Shown piece by piece: positions 1 to 10,849 of a stretch of 64,000 nt of DNA. Each line of letters opens with the position of its first letter. The stretch's first letter is position 1. The stretch is taken from assembly GCA_022575985.1 (NCBI GenBank), contig JAKSXM010000247.1, positions 6,285,501 to 6,349,500 on the forward strand, written 5' to 3'. A program made the position numbers and the translations under genes. The stretch is from Anagrus nilaparvatae. Its lineage: Eukaryota; Arthropoda; Insecta; Hymenoptera; Mymaridae. A model generated the notes under the pieces. The model worked only from the letters and a program-made list of their open reading frames with translations, was not told the DNA's origin and ran no database searches.

Positions 1-500
1 CTAGCCCTCTAAGATAATTGGGTATTTTGGGTCAGTGATCTCGAAAATCGTGAAGTTTTCAATTAAAAATGAGGTCTTAACCCTTAAATTGGCCAAAACT
101 ATTCCTAAAAGGTTTGAAAAGTATAAATAAATTATTCATAAATTTAAAAAAAAAATTTTTTGTATGAAACAAAATTTTTATTATGCATAAAAAAAAAAAA
201 CCTTTAAGGGCTGTTTTTTGTTAATTTAATGGTGATCCTCCAATTTTTAATTAATAAGACACCGGTTATTGTGATCAGCGACTCAAAAAATCATATTAGA
301 TACAAATCTTAAAAGGCTAGAACGAATATAGCGAAAGTACCCCTTGTAAGGGTAGTTTTGCCTAATTTAAGGGTCAAGCCCTAATTTCTCATAGAAAATA
401 CCCCGATTTTCGTGCTCAGCGACACAAAAAACCTATTAGACTAAATCTGATTGCAGCCACAAACAATACAACCAAAATCGTGATTTGTAGTATTTTAAAT
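1..500. repeat. Dispersed repeat, AGCGACCC family, copy 1
   Basis: Non-coding. The segment shares diagnostic phrases with other places in the window: a 'taagggtcaagccc' block, 'agcgacacaaaaaacc' near 418 and 'agcgactcaaaaaatc' near 281. The closest relative is 26450-27065, with weaker ones at 19800-20240 and 3245-3650. It looks like a degraded tandem of units of roughly 130-150 bp. No open frame or terminal inverted repeat is visible, so the element class is unknown. Confidence 0.6.
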
Positions 501-1047
501 TAGGTATATAAAATTTGGTAACTAAAGATTTTTATTTGAAAAGCAACTAACATATTATAAGAAATTTTTTCTTTGCACCTTTTTATTTATTATTTATATG
601 TGGAATTATTTGCTAATATTTTCAGCTGTAAAATAATATCTCTTTATAGTGCCATGTTTGGATGAAATATTTAGAAAGACACAAGAAGAGATTTTGAGAG
701 AAGGACAACCGAAACATTTATCGGAAAGAGAAATGTAGTCTACACTTTTATAGATACCTCTTAAAACTTATGAATAAATATTTTTACTATATTTTTCTGC
801 ATTAGATATTCATTTACAAAAAACAAAGTTTGATAAAAAATAATTTATTATTTATACTTAAATATTTTTACAATAAAACATTAACTTTTTCTCGAAAAAA
901 ACATTTCGGTTTAAGTTTTTTTATTTTAAAAATGAATTGGTTAATTCAGAAAGAAATTATAGATTCCTATAAATTAAATTTTTTCTAAATAATATAGTAT
1001 GAATCAAATTGAGCTTTATAATACAATTTTCTTTAAAAATGTAACGC
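501..1047. other. AT-rich spacer
   Basis: Apart from the exon-like piece at 650-738 and its AATAAA, nothing is supported here. The sequence is AT-rich with homopolymer runs, up to the 3' end of the minus-strand retrotransposon near 1048. Confidence 0.6.
650..738 (+). CDS. Possible terminal exon of an unknown gene
   Basis: A pyrimidine-rich stretch ending in AG (641-649) is followed by an open frame starting CCA at 652 and running 28 residues to a TAG at 736-738. An AATAAA follows at 773-778. The peptide is charged, begins PCLDEIFRKTQEEI and ends HLSEREM, unlike translated AT-rich noise. This is the pattern of a last exon with its polyadenylation signal. I do not recognise the protein, no partner exon is visible, and the signal is short enough to be chance. 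Confidence 0.25.
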
Positions 1048-2940
1048 ATTGAATGATGATTACGGTGATGATTCTTTCAGGTGTTTCCAAGATGGAGCCA
1101 CATCTTTTATGAGACGCCTGGTCCATGCGCTGTCTGTGCGATCCTTCCAGAGCGTCTGCCACTCTAGCATCACATCCCTCCTAACTTCCGCTTTGATACG
1201 GTCGACGTCGCCTTCATTTTTTCTATCGTAAATAAGTTTACGCTCTTTGGCGAGGAGCTTAATTAGGATAATGCCTGCGATCACAAGAACTGCCGCTTCC
1301 GAGACAGTCCTGTACGCGCAAGAAACCCTTAGAGCACCTTGCCTCTGAACTCTTATTTTGCCTTTCGCATACATATCCTCGTCTGACGCCTTCCCCAAAA
1401 TTTCTGCTCCATATAATAGGATGGAGTGAGTTACAGACATTAGTAGCTTCCTCTGGCTGGACTTCGGGCCGTTCATATTTGACATCAGCCTGCTCAGGGC
1501 TTGCGTCGTGGTACCTGCCTTCTTGACCCTTTGAGAGATGTGCTCCCAATAAGTCAGCTTCGTGTCCAGAGTTATCCCTAGATATTTAACGAACCTTTTC
1601 GTCTCTATGACAGTATCCTCATCAATTTGTATCGGGATGACAGTTTGAATTTGCTTCCCCGTAAACATTACGATCTCTGTCTTAGCAGCTGCAAGACTTA
1701 ATCCATGCTCTTCCATCCATATGTTTGTATTTACCATGCAAACGCTCAAGCTGTTCTGAGCCTGTTGTATGTTTCTTGCTACGATTACGAGAGCAATATC
1801 ATCCGCATACCCTATCATGAAGCAGCCATCCGCTATTTCCAGCCTCAAGATACCATCATAAGAAATGTTCCATAAGTCAGGTCCTGGTACCGAACCCTGA
1901 TCCGCGCCAGCTTTCACTTTCCTACTCCTTTTACCTTGTAGAGTCTCGTACAAGAGTACTCGGTCACTTAGGTAACTCTTCATTACCCGCATCAAATATT
2001 TGGGTACTGCAAAGTCACTCAGTTCTTGCAGGAAGTCTGTCCACTAAGCCGAGTTAAATGCATTCTTGACATCAAGGGTAACCAAAAGAGTAATTTTACG
2101 AGAGTAATGATTACCCGTTTGGGCCCTCGCTATCGCGTCAATGGCCTCCTTCACTGCCCCAATGGTGGACCGCCCCCGTATAAAGCCGTATTGTCGAGGA
2201 GATAAGTCTCCTGCTGCTTCTACAGCGTTTAAGATACGAGGTTGCAGCATCATTTCGAAACTTTTTCCCGCTGTATCCAAACGTCCTAGTGGTCGCCAGT
2301 AGGATGGGAGTGTAGGATCACCCTTTCCTTTGCTGATAAGTACCAGTATTGCCTTTTTGCATCGCCTGCTAAAGACTCCTGTTCGGACGCATGTGTTGTA
2401 CATCCTTAGCATCAATGATGGAAATTCGTGTGCAGCTAATCTTATAATCTCGGCTGATATACCGTCTGGGCGGGGAGCTTTCTTATTTCTAAGGGAGTCC
2501 ACGGCAGCGAAAAGCTCTTCTTGCGTAAAGTCCAGGATATCCTCCACATTGGTGTTATCCTCTTGGTCCACTCTTCTCGGGTGCGTCGGGAATAGGGCAT
2601 CAACGACTGTTTTTGCCTCCTCTTCGTCCATTAGCGAGCTGGCCGCGAAGCCCCTCAGCTTCTTCGTAACTATCTTGAAGCCAAGTCCCCAGGGGTCGTT
2701 GTCAACTTCGATACATAGATTCCTTTCACAGCGAATTTTGCTGGCGTTGATCGCCTGCCTTAGGGATCGCTTAATTTCTTTGTGAACGTTCATGAGTTCC
2801 CTTGCTTCTCCGCGGGACTTTGCTCTAGTCGCTCTTCTTCGCGTCTTGTGGCTTTGTCTGCGGAGCTCTGCAATTTCTGGGTTCCACCAGTACACTGCTG
2901 GGTTCTTTCCATTGAACATTTTTCGAGGCATGGAAACATC
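1048..2940 (-). pseudogene. Non-LTR retrotransposon (R1/I-like) reverse transcriptase, 5' truncated
   Basis: This is the reverse transcriptase part of a LINE that would copy its RNA at a nicked chromosomal target. It reads on the minus strand from about 2931 to 1060 in one frame, broken only by a TAG at 2044-2046. In order it shows a linker with YWWNPEIAELRR and EVDNDPWGLGFKIVTK, fingers (KKAPRPDGIS), the first catalytic motif LVTLDVKNAFNSA just before the stop, QGSVPGPDLWN, and the active site GYADDIAL. A related copy at 41390-41647 has Arg-Trp where this one has stop-Trp, so the stop is a point change. The endonuclease domain is missing at the 5' side, and the C-terminal cysteine/histidine segment seen in sister copies is lost. 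The 5' edge lies inside a helicase-like frame. The clade is inferred from motifs and could be R1, LOA or I-like. Confidence 0.85.
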
Positions 2941-3260
2941 ACAGCCCCATTAGGTGCTGCGATTTCGACTGCATCTTCTCCAAAAGTAGTTGTTATCATT
3001 TTTTTCACTTCTTTTATTACTGTGCTTTTTCCTTATCCTGCTTTTCCTTGTACTATTACTCTCTTGATCATATTGGATGTTAAAGTATTATTTTTAATGG
3101 CGTCTATTTGCGTATTTAAATATTTTAAAATTTCTTGTTTATCTTTTGTAAATTTTATGTTAGTTTTCTTATCATCCGGATTTTGTTGGTTCAAATGTTC
3201 TAATTTATAATTATTTAAAGATGTATCGATATCAATTTTAGATGGTATATTTTTGTCTCT
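2941..3260 (-). pseudogene. PIF1/Helitron-type helicase fragment with Walker A relic
   Basis: Immediately upstream of the truncated LINE, the minus strand has a readable frame with one internal stop (3033-3035). It contains a degenerate P-loop, VQGKAG-stop-GKSTVIK, followed by KKMITTTFGEDAVEIAAPNG. A P-loop followed about 20 residues later by an APTG-like motif is the arrangement of SF1B helicases of the PIF1/Helitron type. The frame can be followed back about 75 residues before the P-loop. The LINE cuts it just after the APNG motif, and no later helicase motifs were found. Family assignment is from motif order only; a decayed Helitron is the likeliest source, a host PIF1 pseudogene the alternative. 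Confidence 0.5.
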
Positions 3261-3650
3261 TTTTGGAGGGCCAAGCGTTGGTTAAACATATTTTTTATAT
3301 TCATCTTTAGTTTCAGCGCCTCAGCAAATATAAGAAAACACTTTGACTTTTAGGATTCTTAAGAAAAATATTTTTAACCCGTTTGGAGGGGGGGGACTCA
3401 AGTGGTCTACAGGGCCAAGTGTTGGCTAAAAACATTTTTTATATACATATTTGGTATCAGCGACCCAAAAAACATAAGTATATAGTACAATTTTCATTTT
3501 TCGAAAAGAAAAATTTTTTAACCTCCTTGGGGGGGGGGGGCACATGGGGGCGCTGGGGGCAAATTGGCTAGTTAAATTGCATTTCTATGGCCATATTCGG
3601 TTTTAGCACCACCAAAAACCCCCATTCCATGGGGTCTACCTTCTGGTACA
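3245..3650. repeat. Tandem repeat, about 145-bp unit, three copies
   Basis: Three diverged head-to-tail units each begin with a 'gggccaagtgttggctaa'-like phrase (about 3268, 3411 and 3555) and continue with a 'tcagcgacccaaaaaac'-like phrase. G runs of 8 and 13 bases lie near the unit ends. The unit belongs to the same AGCGACCC family as 1-500. No coding capacity. Confidence 0.65.
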
Positions 3651-4440
3651 TGACTTTTTTTTTTTATGTGCCTGTGTTATTTAAGATTATTAAATTAAAA
3701 AAATAAATAACTGTGTTTTACATCAGATTTAAAAAAAAAAAGAGATATTAGTTATTTTTTCTCTTTAAAAAGCCAACATGGCCGCTTGTGAAAGCGTGCG
3801 ACTAATCATAAAGACAATCAAGTAAAAATCATCATTTTTCAAAAAAAAAAAAAAACTATATCAGTGCCGGCGTTGTTTATTAAAAATTTTTGTAAATGGT
3901 GTGGCTAAGTTATATATCTTAATAATTAAAAAGAAGTTACATTTTTTTAATTAGCTAGAAATTTAGTGAATTATATTTAAAAAATAAAATAAAATTTTTT
4001 TGTCAAAAAAAAACACTGTTAAAAAATAAAATGAAATCTTCGTCAAAAAAGAACATTAAAAATCTTTTGAAAAGTTATTCATCAAAAAAGGATTCAATCA
4101 AATAAAAATAATCATCAAAAGGAGAAAGGAGGCCGCCATTAATGACGTCATCGTCTTCTTCACCATCTTCCTCATCATTTTGTCGTTGAAAGGAGAGGTA
4201 AATCTTTTGATTCGGAGTTGACGGAACAACACGAAAAGACACGATTCTACGTTTTAAAATTTTTTCAAACGTCGTTCCTGCGCATTTTATCAAATTTTCA
4301 CAATGGCAGTTCAAACTTTTTTCTGGTGATGTCGCCTTCAAGGATCAACGAGTTACATGTGCTTTTCTAACTTCGCCATTTAAATGATGAGAACGGAGTC
4401 GTCGAGTCTGCGCATTAACTTATAGGTCATATCTTTTTTT
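3651..4440. other. Spacer with a small CpG-containing island
   Basis: AT-rich sequence containing a patch with more CG dinucleotides (about 3770-3800 and 4120-4420). It includes a perfect CRE palindrome TGACGTCA at 4143-4150 next to GCCGCCAT, and a 15-codon ATG frame at 3778. This could be part of a promoter, but no transcription start can be assigned. Confidence 0.3.
4075..4341 (-). CDS. Hypothetical 88-residue acidic ORF
   Basis: An open frame of 88 codons with a basic N-terminal half (KILKRRIVSFRVV) and an acidic tract (NDEEDGEEDDD), ending in aromatic residues. It overlaps the island holding the CRE palindrome. I do not recognise it. No splice partner or polyadenylation signal is evident, and the length is possible by chance. 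Kept because it is more protein-like than its surroundings. Confidence 0.15.
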   Translation of the reverse strand: MKATSPEKSLNCHCENLIKCAGTTFEKILKRRIVSFRVVPSTPNQKIYLSFQRQNDEEDGEEDDDVINGGLLSPFDDYFYLIESFFDE

Positions 4441-5075
4441 TTATAATTTATTTTATAAATTAAAATTAAAATCTTTTTAAAAAATTTTTAAAATATCATT
4501 GAATTAAAATTAAATTAATCTAAATAAATCTTATTGATTTTGTTGATGTTGTTTTTTTGACATAGATTCCACTATTCTTGCTAAATAATATAAAAATTGC
4601 TAATTGATAAATAAATTAAATTCTAAATATTAAATTTTTTAAATTTAGCAATCATAAAAACAAAACAAAAAAAAACACAACAAAGAAAGCCTATAGTATA
4701 GACATAATTAGATTGTCTTTTGCTCATTTATGTCATTTCCATTTAATTAAAAGGGCAAAATTTTTTATAAAAAATATACATGGTATTTGTATACTAATTA
4801 TATTATTTCTATATATGTTTATAATTTTTTGTATTTTTGTCCTTAATGCTTAGTTATCTTATAGAAATCTCTCTCTCTTTTAGTTTAAGTAAATTCTTTA
4901 AATTTTTTTGAATTTATAATTAATTTAAACTTAAAATCAAATAAATTTTAAAATAATAAAATTTTTAAAGTAAATTAAAATAAATTTTAATCTTCAATTT
5001 AAATTAAAATTAATTTTTTGAAATCTAAAATCAATCTTTTTCTTTACTATTATTATCATTGTAATCTTTTATTAA
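4441..5075. other. AT-rich intergenic sequence
   Basis: Very AT-rich with many short homopolymers. I see no gene, structured repeat or convincing long terminal repeat, although the 5' LTR of the downstream BEL/Pao element would be expected somewhere near here. Confidence 0.6.
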
Positions 5076-5219
5076 TTATTTGGACGTTCCTAAGGTACTC
5101 TTATCAACTGGAAGCTGCTTCTTTTGGCCTGCATCCTTGTCAGACCCACGTAGGTTCAAGTTCATTGGCAACATATCCTGCTGCATAACCTTCAAGTCTT
5201 GGAGCATTGATCCTTGAAA
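5076..5219 (-). CDS. Candidate terminal coding exon of an unknown host gene
   Basis: A compact island of balanced base composition in very AT-rich DNA. On the minus strand it reads without interruption for about 47 residues, beginning FQGSMLQDLKVMQQDM and ending PVDKSTLGTSK before a TAA at 5076-5078. An AATAAA lies 3-8 bases beyond the stop (5068-5073, complement). On the 5' side the frame abuts an AG (5220-5221) preceded by a T/A-rich tract, consistent with a splice acceptor. The peptide is polar and Lys/Gln/Asp-rich and does not resemble the retroelement proteins nearby. I cannot name it. If real, its upstream exons lie at higher coordinates, where the BEL/Pao element has inserted. Confidence 0.4.
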   Translation of the reverse strand, partial: FQGSMLQDLKVMQQDMLPMNLNLRGSDKDAGQKKQLPVDKSTLGTSK

Positions 5220-5485
5220 CTTTAAAATATATATATAAAAAATTTATAAATTTTATATAAACTAATGTGCAATTCATTATTATTATTTTTTTTTTATTGT
5301 AGATAATTTTTCTCTAATTTCTATATTCATTTACAATTTATAATTGTCATTTTTATTTTTATTTTAATTGTCAATATCAACTCCTTCTTTTGTAATTTAT
5401 TTTAATTACCTTTAATAATTAATTAATTAATTAATTTAAATAATTTTAAGTTGCACATTAGTTAACTCTTTAACAATTAAGAGCC
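5220..5485. other. AT-rich leader of the BEL/Pao element
   Basis: Low-complexity AT-rich DNA including an (AATT)n stretch near 5419-5440. No match to the 3' LTR at 13561 could be seen, so the 5' LTR is lost or too diverged to read by eye. Confidence 0.45.
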
Positions 5486-6895
5486 ATGAACTCCATAATA
5501 TTGGTACAAAACACCCTAATACCTATAATAAGGAATGCTTATGAAGCATTTGATAAGGATCCCCAAAAAAGCGTAGCTTCTTGTAGAGTGAGGATGACTG
5601 GGCTATTTAAAAATTGGCAAAGGTTTGAAAGTAATCACCATCAAATCTTTGCCTCTAAAGACTTAGATTCATTAATGAAAGAACAGCCGTATTTTACTGA
5701 TAAAGTTTTTTATCAATTAGATGAACAACATCTTGTAAATTTAACATTATTTCAAACTTACTTAGACAGTCATACCTCCTCTGAAGATCGTGACCGTGAA
5801 CAAACCCAAAGCAATATTGTAGTCCATCAACAGTCTGAGGACTTAGAACGTTTGCCGCGTCTCGACCTTCCTGATTTTAGTGGAGATTATAGGGAATAGG
5901 AGTCTTTTCGCGATATTTTTCATTCGTCTGTAGTCTAAAAACCCAAAATCCCTAACATTAATAAATTGCGTCACCTTAGAGCCCATTTAAAAGGCGATGC
6001 TGCTGACTTAGTTAGCAGTTATGCGTTAACTGAAGATAATTTCCTAATTGTTTGGAATAAATTAACTGATAGATTCGAAAATAAAAAGCGCTTAGTAAAT
6101 GCTCATGTCGCAGTAATTTACAATATAGCCCCTATGACTAAAACTAGTGCAGTAGAATTAAAAAAAATTTTAGCTAGTCTTACTACTCCTCTTTCTGCAT
6201 TAAAGGTTTTAGGTCGGTTTGTCAATACGTGGGATGATCTTTTAATCTTCCACACCTTATCATAATTTGATAAGGAAACTAAGAAACAATGGGAATTATA
6301 CTTATGCAGTGTATCCTTGTCTGCTCGTTCCTCTCAGTTAAATAATCTCACTTCGTCAAATTTTGCTTCTGACCCTCCAACCTTTGATTTGTTAGTTCAG
6401 TTTATGGAATCCCAGATTGCTATGTTGGAATCTATTGAGGAAAACAGTTATGTAGTAAATCAAGGTAATAGTACAAATAATTCAAATACATTAAAAAATT
6501 TTAATGTTGCTACTCAGCCCCAAATAAAGACATTCCAAACTCGATTAAAATCTAATAATAATAATAATTCTAAATTAGAATGTCTTATGTGCAAAGCCAA
6601 TCATAAATTACAAAACTGCAATAGTTACAAGCAGTTAACCCCTGCCAAAAGATATGAATTTGTAAAATCTTTGCCAAGGTGCTGTAATTGCCTCGGCAAC
6701 CACCTCTTTTCAAAATGTCCATCCAAAAAACTTTGCAGTATTTGTAGGAAAAAACACCATACATCCTTACATGATGATAATTATATGAATAAATTTAATA
6801 AGCAAAAAACTCAAAGTTCCAATAATAGCAATCAGGCTTCACGTCAAATCTCAAATTTCAAAATGTCCATCCAAAAAACTTTGCAGTACTTGTAG
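5486..6895 (+). pseudogene. gag: BEL/Pao retrotransposon copy A, gag
   Basis: Gag assembles the virus-like particle that packages the element RNA. The reading frame from ATG 5486 runs through the LPRLDLPDFSGDYRE and NKLRHLRAHLKGDAADL blocks typical of BEL/Pao Gag, then LTDRFENKKRLVNAH and WDDLLIFHTLS. It ends in a cysteine-rich zinc-knuckle region with CNCLGNHLFSKC and CSICRKKHH. Three nonsense codons interrupt it (5897-5899, 5936-5938, 6263-6265), each where relatives have a sense codon. A 148-bp tandem duplication then shifts the frame and ends it at 6895. The protease/polymerase part follows from 6933. Family identification is strong; the copy is clearly dead. Confidence 0.85.
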
Positions 6896-7006
6896 GAAAA
6901 AACACCATACATCCTCACATGATGATAATTATATGAATAAATTTAATAAGCAAAAAACTCAAAGTTCCAATAATAGCAATCAGGCTTCACGTCAAATCTC
7001 GAATCA
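6711..7006 (+). repeat. 148-bp tandem duplication within gag
   Basis: The segment starting 'caaaatgtccatccaaaaaa' at 6711 is repeated starting at 6859, with only a few substitutions over about 148 bp. Because 148 is not a multiple of three, the second copy is read in another frame; this is why the Gag frame closes at 6895 and the downstream frame restarts in the second copy. The near identity indicates a recent event after the element inserted. Confidence 0.85.
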
Positions 7007-8780
7007 TAACCAAAATCAAAATTCAAATTCAAGTCTAAATAATGATATTGGAGAAGGTACATCTTCGGCTACCTCTCTAGTGACTGCTGTAAATATTTGT
7101 AGAAATCCTTCTCAAACTTTATTGTCCACAGCAGTAGTCAAATTAATTAATGAAAATGGCTATGAAGTGAATGCTAGAGCTTTAGTCGATCAAGCTTCAC
7201 AGGCATCTTTCATAAGCCAGTCCTTGTTTAAAAGAATGTGCAGTAGTTATATCCCTGCAAAAAGACCTGTCTCAGGCATAGGTGCTAAAACTGATTACAC
7301 GTGCACAAAAGTTGTACAATTTCGATTAAAGCCTCGTTTTATGTCAGACTTTTTCTTGGAAATTCAAGCATATCTTATACCTAAAATTTCTTCTTATGCA
7401 CCTACGGCCAGTTCTGAAACTGAGAACCTCAATCATATCTTAGGTTTAACTCTTGCTGATTCAGGATTTTGCAGGCGGGTTCAAATTGAAATTGTGCTCA
7501 GTACTTCAGTCCACGCCGCCATAGTCGAGGACGATGTGAGACGAGGTGCTCTTAATGATCCTATTGCTACAAAGAAAAAATTAGGTTACATTATCTCTGG
7601 TAATGCTGGCATAGGATCAAATTGTTGTCTTTCTGTATGTGATGAGCCCGAATCTTCACTTTCTTTTCATTTGGAGCGTTTCTGGAGACAGGAGGAAATT
7701 TTGGATTCGTCTTCTCGTATGCTTAATCCGGATGAGCAAGAGTGCGAAAACCATTTCAAAAATACCCATTTCAGAAACGCAGATGGTAGATATGTTGTCA
7801 GGCTCCCATTCAAAATTAATATAACAGACTTTCAGTTTCCTGGTTCGTTTGCTGTAGCCAAAAACGTACTTCTTAGAATGGAGAAACGTTTCTTAAATAA
7901 TCCCCATTTTAAAAAATTGTATACAGAATTTATGGTAGACTATGAAGGAACTGGGCACATGTCTAAAACTACTGTATTTTTAGTGTTTTTGTATTGTTAT
8001 TTTATCCCATATCATGGAGTATTGAAAAAGAATTCGTTATTAGAAAATCTAAGAACAGTTTTTAATGCTTCCGCTAGGGAATTTAATAATATTTCTTTAA
8101 ATGATATTTTACATACTGGCGTCAATTTATTACCAGATCTTTCTGAACTCTTACTCCATTGGATGGCTTATCGTTATGTGTTTGTTTCGGACATCAAACA
8201 AATGTTCAGGCAAATTTTGATTCATGATGATGACCGTAAATTTCAACAAATCCTATGGCGTTTTGATCAAAATAATGCAATTTCTGTATATTCATTGAAT
8301 ACTGTCACTTATGGCGTAGTTAGCAGCCCCTTTTTGTCAAATAGGGTTATGAAACAGTTGGCAATCGATGAAGGAGATAAATTTCCTCTAGGCGCATCTG
8401 CCATTAGCTGTGAAACTTATATGGACGATTCCTTATCAGGTGGCCATTCATTGCCAGAAGCTTTGCAAAAGTAAAATGAATTAATAAATATTTGTAAAAC
8501 CGCAGGTTTTAGTATACATAAGTGGATAGCTAATGACAAGATTTTGTTAAATTTCCCTTTATCTGATTTAGCGGATTCAGATTCTTCTAATGATTGCTTC
8601 ACATTATTAGGTAAATGCTATAATCCGTCTGAGGATTATTTCTCTTTTAAAATTAAGTTAGATGAATTCAAAAAACCCATTACCAAAAGAATGGTCGTTT
8701 CTAGTATCTCTAAGCTTTTTGACCCTTTAGACTGGCTAGCCCCAGTCATGGTCACTGCTAAAGTCATAATACAAATGTAA
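6933..8780 (+). pseudogene. pol: BEL/Pao copy A, protease and reverse transcriptase
   Basis: The pol polyprotein first cleaves itself with a retropepsin-like protease, then copies RNA to DNA. The frame shows a degenerate protease site (LVDQASQASFI, where relatives have Asp-Ser/Thr-Gly-like residues), then a reverse transcriptase with LRTVFNASA, the first catalytic block YVFVSDIKQMFRQI and the active site TYMDDSLSGGH. One TAA at 8472-8474 interrupts it; the same frame then continues through ICKTAGFSIHKW and SSISKLFDPLDWLAPVMV to 8780. There the polymerase is cut by the long palindrome. About 120 residues between this point and the resumption near 11258 are missing, so the insertion came with, or was followed by, loss of element sequence. 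Confidence 0.85.
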
Positions 8781-8787
8781 CAATTTA

Positions 8788-10849
8788 TAACATATTTTAG
8801 TTGTACAAGGTCACCTTGAAATTTTCAGACAAAACGGTTTGGTGCAACCTACTTAAAAATCCACTCAAAGTGGAGTTTGCAATTTTCGGTTTTTAGCAAA
8901 TTTTCATTTTATACGATGAAAATGGTAAGTAATTCTGATTTATCAGTGAAATACTTTTTGATTTATTTCAATTTTATACTTTTTTCAATATATTACACTA
9001 TTTTTAATATTTTTCATGCTAGACTGAAGAAAATATTTCAAAAATATTTCAATTAAAAACGAAAAAAATGGCATTAATTTTGTTCTAAGTGAGTAATGTT
9101 TTATTCTTTCTGTCTGGAATATTTATTTAAGTTCAGAGATGGCAGTTTAGAGGGCAACAAAAAGATGAAAGATATGTCGCGTCAATTTTTTCACTGTATA
9201 ACCGGCTGAATAAAATCGGCTAATTATGATTTCATTCTTTTCTCTATATAATCAGGATTCCTCGTAGATAATTAGGCGCTCTCGATAAATAATATATAAG
9301 TTCACGTTAATAATGCATGGAGCCGGCTTCTATAGGATTATCTAATATAATATTTTCGGAATATAGTGTCTTTCCGAAGGCCTCCGAGAGCGCCCGATTT
9401 TGTACGAGCTATCCTGATTATAGAGAAAAGAGAATCGAATAAACTATGACACTAAATTATTTTTCTTATTGGAGCTGACGGTAGTAAAATTCATTTGCAA
9501 TATTTTGATTATGTTAAATTAAAAATTCGACTAGGTTTTTGATTATGTAAAAGTTTATTTTTATCTAATATCTCACATGATTACATTTTTCTGAAACATC
9601 ATCTGATACTCAAATTAACTGAATAACGCTTTTTCATCGCATTCTCAAAGATCTTTTTTAAGGTTGAATCAGGTGGATAGAAATAGCATTTTTTTAGTAA
9701 AAATTTCTGGAGATCGAAACTTCTAGAATGTTTAATATTTTTAGCCATTGATCATGTTATGTGTCCCTTAAAATTAAAAAAATAATTTTGAAAATTTATT
9801 GACTACTGACGGAGATATTATCGCTTGAAATTTCACTAATTTTTGAGGGACATAATTAATCAAGACTAATTAAAAATTTCAATTTTTAACAATAATGTGA
9901 AATATATTTTCTAGAAGTTTCGATCTCCAGAAATTTTTACTAAAAAAATGCTATTTCTATCCACCTGATTCAACCTTAAAAAAGATCTTTGAGAATGCGA
10001 TGAAAAAGCGTTATTCAGTTAATTTGAGTATCAGATGATGTTTCAGAAAAATGTAATCATGTGAGATATTAGATAAAAATAAACTTTTACATAATCAAAA
10101 ACCTAGTCGAATTTTTAATTTAACATAATCAAAATATTGCAAATGAATTTTACTACCGTCAGCTCCAATAAGAAAAACAATTTAGTGTCATAGTTTATTC
10201 GATTCTCTTTTCTCTATAATCAGGATAGCTCGTACAAAATCGGGCGCTCTCGGAGGCCTTCGGAAAGACACTATATTCCGAAAATATTATATTAGATAAT
10301 CCTATAGAAGCCGGCTCCATGCATTATTAACGTGAACTTATATATTATTTATCGAGAGCGCCTAATTATCTACGAGGAATCCTGATTATATAGAGAAAAG
10401 AATGAAATCATAATTAGCCGATTTTATTCAGCCGGTTATACAGTGAAAAAATTGACGCGACATATCTTTCATCTTTTTGTTGCCCTCTAAACTGCCATCT
10501 CTGAACTTAAATAAATATTCCAGACAGAAAGAATAAAACATTACTCACTTAGAACAAAATTAATGCCATTTTTTTCGTTTTTAATTGAAATATTTTTGAA
10601 ATATTTTCTTCAGTCTAGCATGAAAAATATTAAAAATAGTGTAATATATTGAAAAAAGTATAAAATTGAAATAAATCAAAAAGTATTTCACTGATAAATC
10701 AGAATTACTTACCATTTTCATCGTATAAAATGAAAATTTGCTAAAAACCGAAAATTGCAAACTCCACTTTGAGTGGATTTTTAAGTAGGTTGCACCAAAC
10801 CGTTTTGTCTGAAAATTTCAAGGTGACCTTGTACAACTAAAATATGTTA
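8788..10849. mobile_element. 2.06-kb near-perfect inverted repeat (fold-back type element)
   Basis: The two ends are exact reverse complements, beginning TAACATATTTTAGTTGTAC at 8788 and ending with its complement at 10849. The pairing keeps register (coordinate sum 19637) inwards to 9728/9909, giving arms of about 941 bp around a loop of about 180 bp. By eye only one mismatch was found in the arms (A/G near 9460). No long ORF is present. Each arm contains a smaller inverted repeat (9234-9284 against 9385-9435 in the left arm). The element sits inside the BEL/Pao polymerase. No clear target-site duplication was found. It could be a fold-back or long-TIR non-autonomous DNA transposon; an inversion-duplication is the alternative. 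Confidence 0.85.

Noticed and set aside
2330..3210. Plus-strand ORFs of 151 and 142 codons
   Set aside because: They lie opposite the minus-strand reverse transcriptase and helicase fragment and have no recognisable motifs.
4440..5485. 5' LTR of BEL/Pao copy A
   Set aside because: No match to the 3' LTR start (TGTGAAAACACAAACACCCC) or its GC-rich middle could be found, so it is not annotated.
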